Shown: positions 63,564-64,000 of the stretch, piece by piece
How the letters are laid out: every line of letters begins with the position of its first letter
Position numbering within the stretch: the first letter of the stretch is position 1
From: Paralichthys olivaceus
Lineage: Eukaryota > Chordata > Actinopteri > Pleuronectiformes > Paralichthyidae
Assembly: GCF_024713975.1 (NCBI RefSeq)
Contig: NC_091100.1
Span: 25,495,501 to 25,559,500 of the forward strand
Direction: 5' to 3'
DNA length: 64,000 bases
Translations under genes and position numbers: made by a program
The notes under the pieces: generated by a model
Databases searched by the model: none
Seen by the model: only the letters and a program-made list of their open reading frames with translations
Told to the model about the DNA's origin: nothing

Positions 63564-64000
63564 CTGTTATAACGAGAGACATGTCAGTGTATGATCCTAT
63601 GGCTGTGTCTCAATTCAGGGGCTACATCCTTCAGAGGCTGCATTTGAAGACTGATTACATCACAGTGGCAGGACTGTCCAATTTTGAAAGCTCCGACAAA
63701 TGCAGTCTTTCAATGACTGATCCAATGGGTGGACCCGTACCGGCCAAGCCTATCTTAGAATTCATGACGCTTTGGTGGCAAACGGCTTTTCAAAGGGGTA
63801 AAGACTCAGGCAAGTGGCAAGACATTTAATACATGAGTATCATGCCAGCCAAACAGCTAACAGTATACATGTATAAAAACCAAGGCTAATTCCATTTTTC
63901 TCATCATGTCCAACTTCTGCCCTGTTGCTAGGGCAACAGCAAAAAGGCAGAATGAGCTGATGACGCTAATCACAGAAAGCCTCTGTAGATCAGACCGTCA

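Overview
The window is vertebrate nuclear DNA, almost certainly from a teleost fish and probably a percomorph. Genes are split by GT-AG introns. The intergenic DNA is AT-rich with many dinucleotide microsatellites, and several interspersed repeats are of kinds common in teleost genomes. The translated exons match vertebrate protein families. I could not run alignments, so family calls rest on recognised motifs and on exon phases that join cleanly. Whether a gene is the teleost a or b paralog is not resolved.

Layout, left to right. (1) 493-18238, minus: the 5' and kinase-domain exons of tesk1, a cofilin-directed LIMK/TESK protein kinase. Nine coding exons are present and the gene runs off the left edge. 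(2) 5602-8478, minus, inside tesk1 intron 3: an intact single-exon ORF of 958 residues that I do not recognise. It has a helical N-terminal half, 24 tandem 16-residue Ser-rich units and a basic C-terminal segment. This is the most novel object here. (3) 23344-27821, plus: complete tmx2 (ER thioredoxin-related transmembrane protein 2), 8 coding exons, 307 residues. (4) 35399-51015, minus: complete coding region of zdhhc5 (plasma-membrane protein S-palmitoyltransferase), 11 coding exons, 839 residues, with a probable non-coding first exon near 57.5 kb. (5) 63417-63563, minus: last coding exon of slc43a1 (LAT3 amino-acid transporter), cut by the right edge.

tmx2, zdhhc5 and slc43a1 are also close neighbours in mammals (human 11q12), so most of the window is an old syntenic block. 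tesk1 lies on a different human chromosome, and med19, which separates TMX2 and ZDHHC5 in human, was not seen. tesk1 and tmx2 are divergent, tmx2 and zdhhc5 are convergent, and zdhhc5 and slc43a1 are in tandem. The genes do not form a single pathway.

Between the genes are a TTAA-bounded MITE family (three full copies and one partial), a dead hAT element with a BED-finger remnant, tRNA-like SINE pieces, a 300-bp near-palindrome, longer teleost interspersed repeats and many microsatellites. One (TG)32 tract directly abuts a tesk1 splice acceptor. No rRNA, tRNA gene, CRISPR array or bacterial-type operon was seen.
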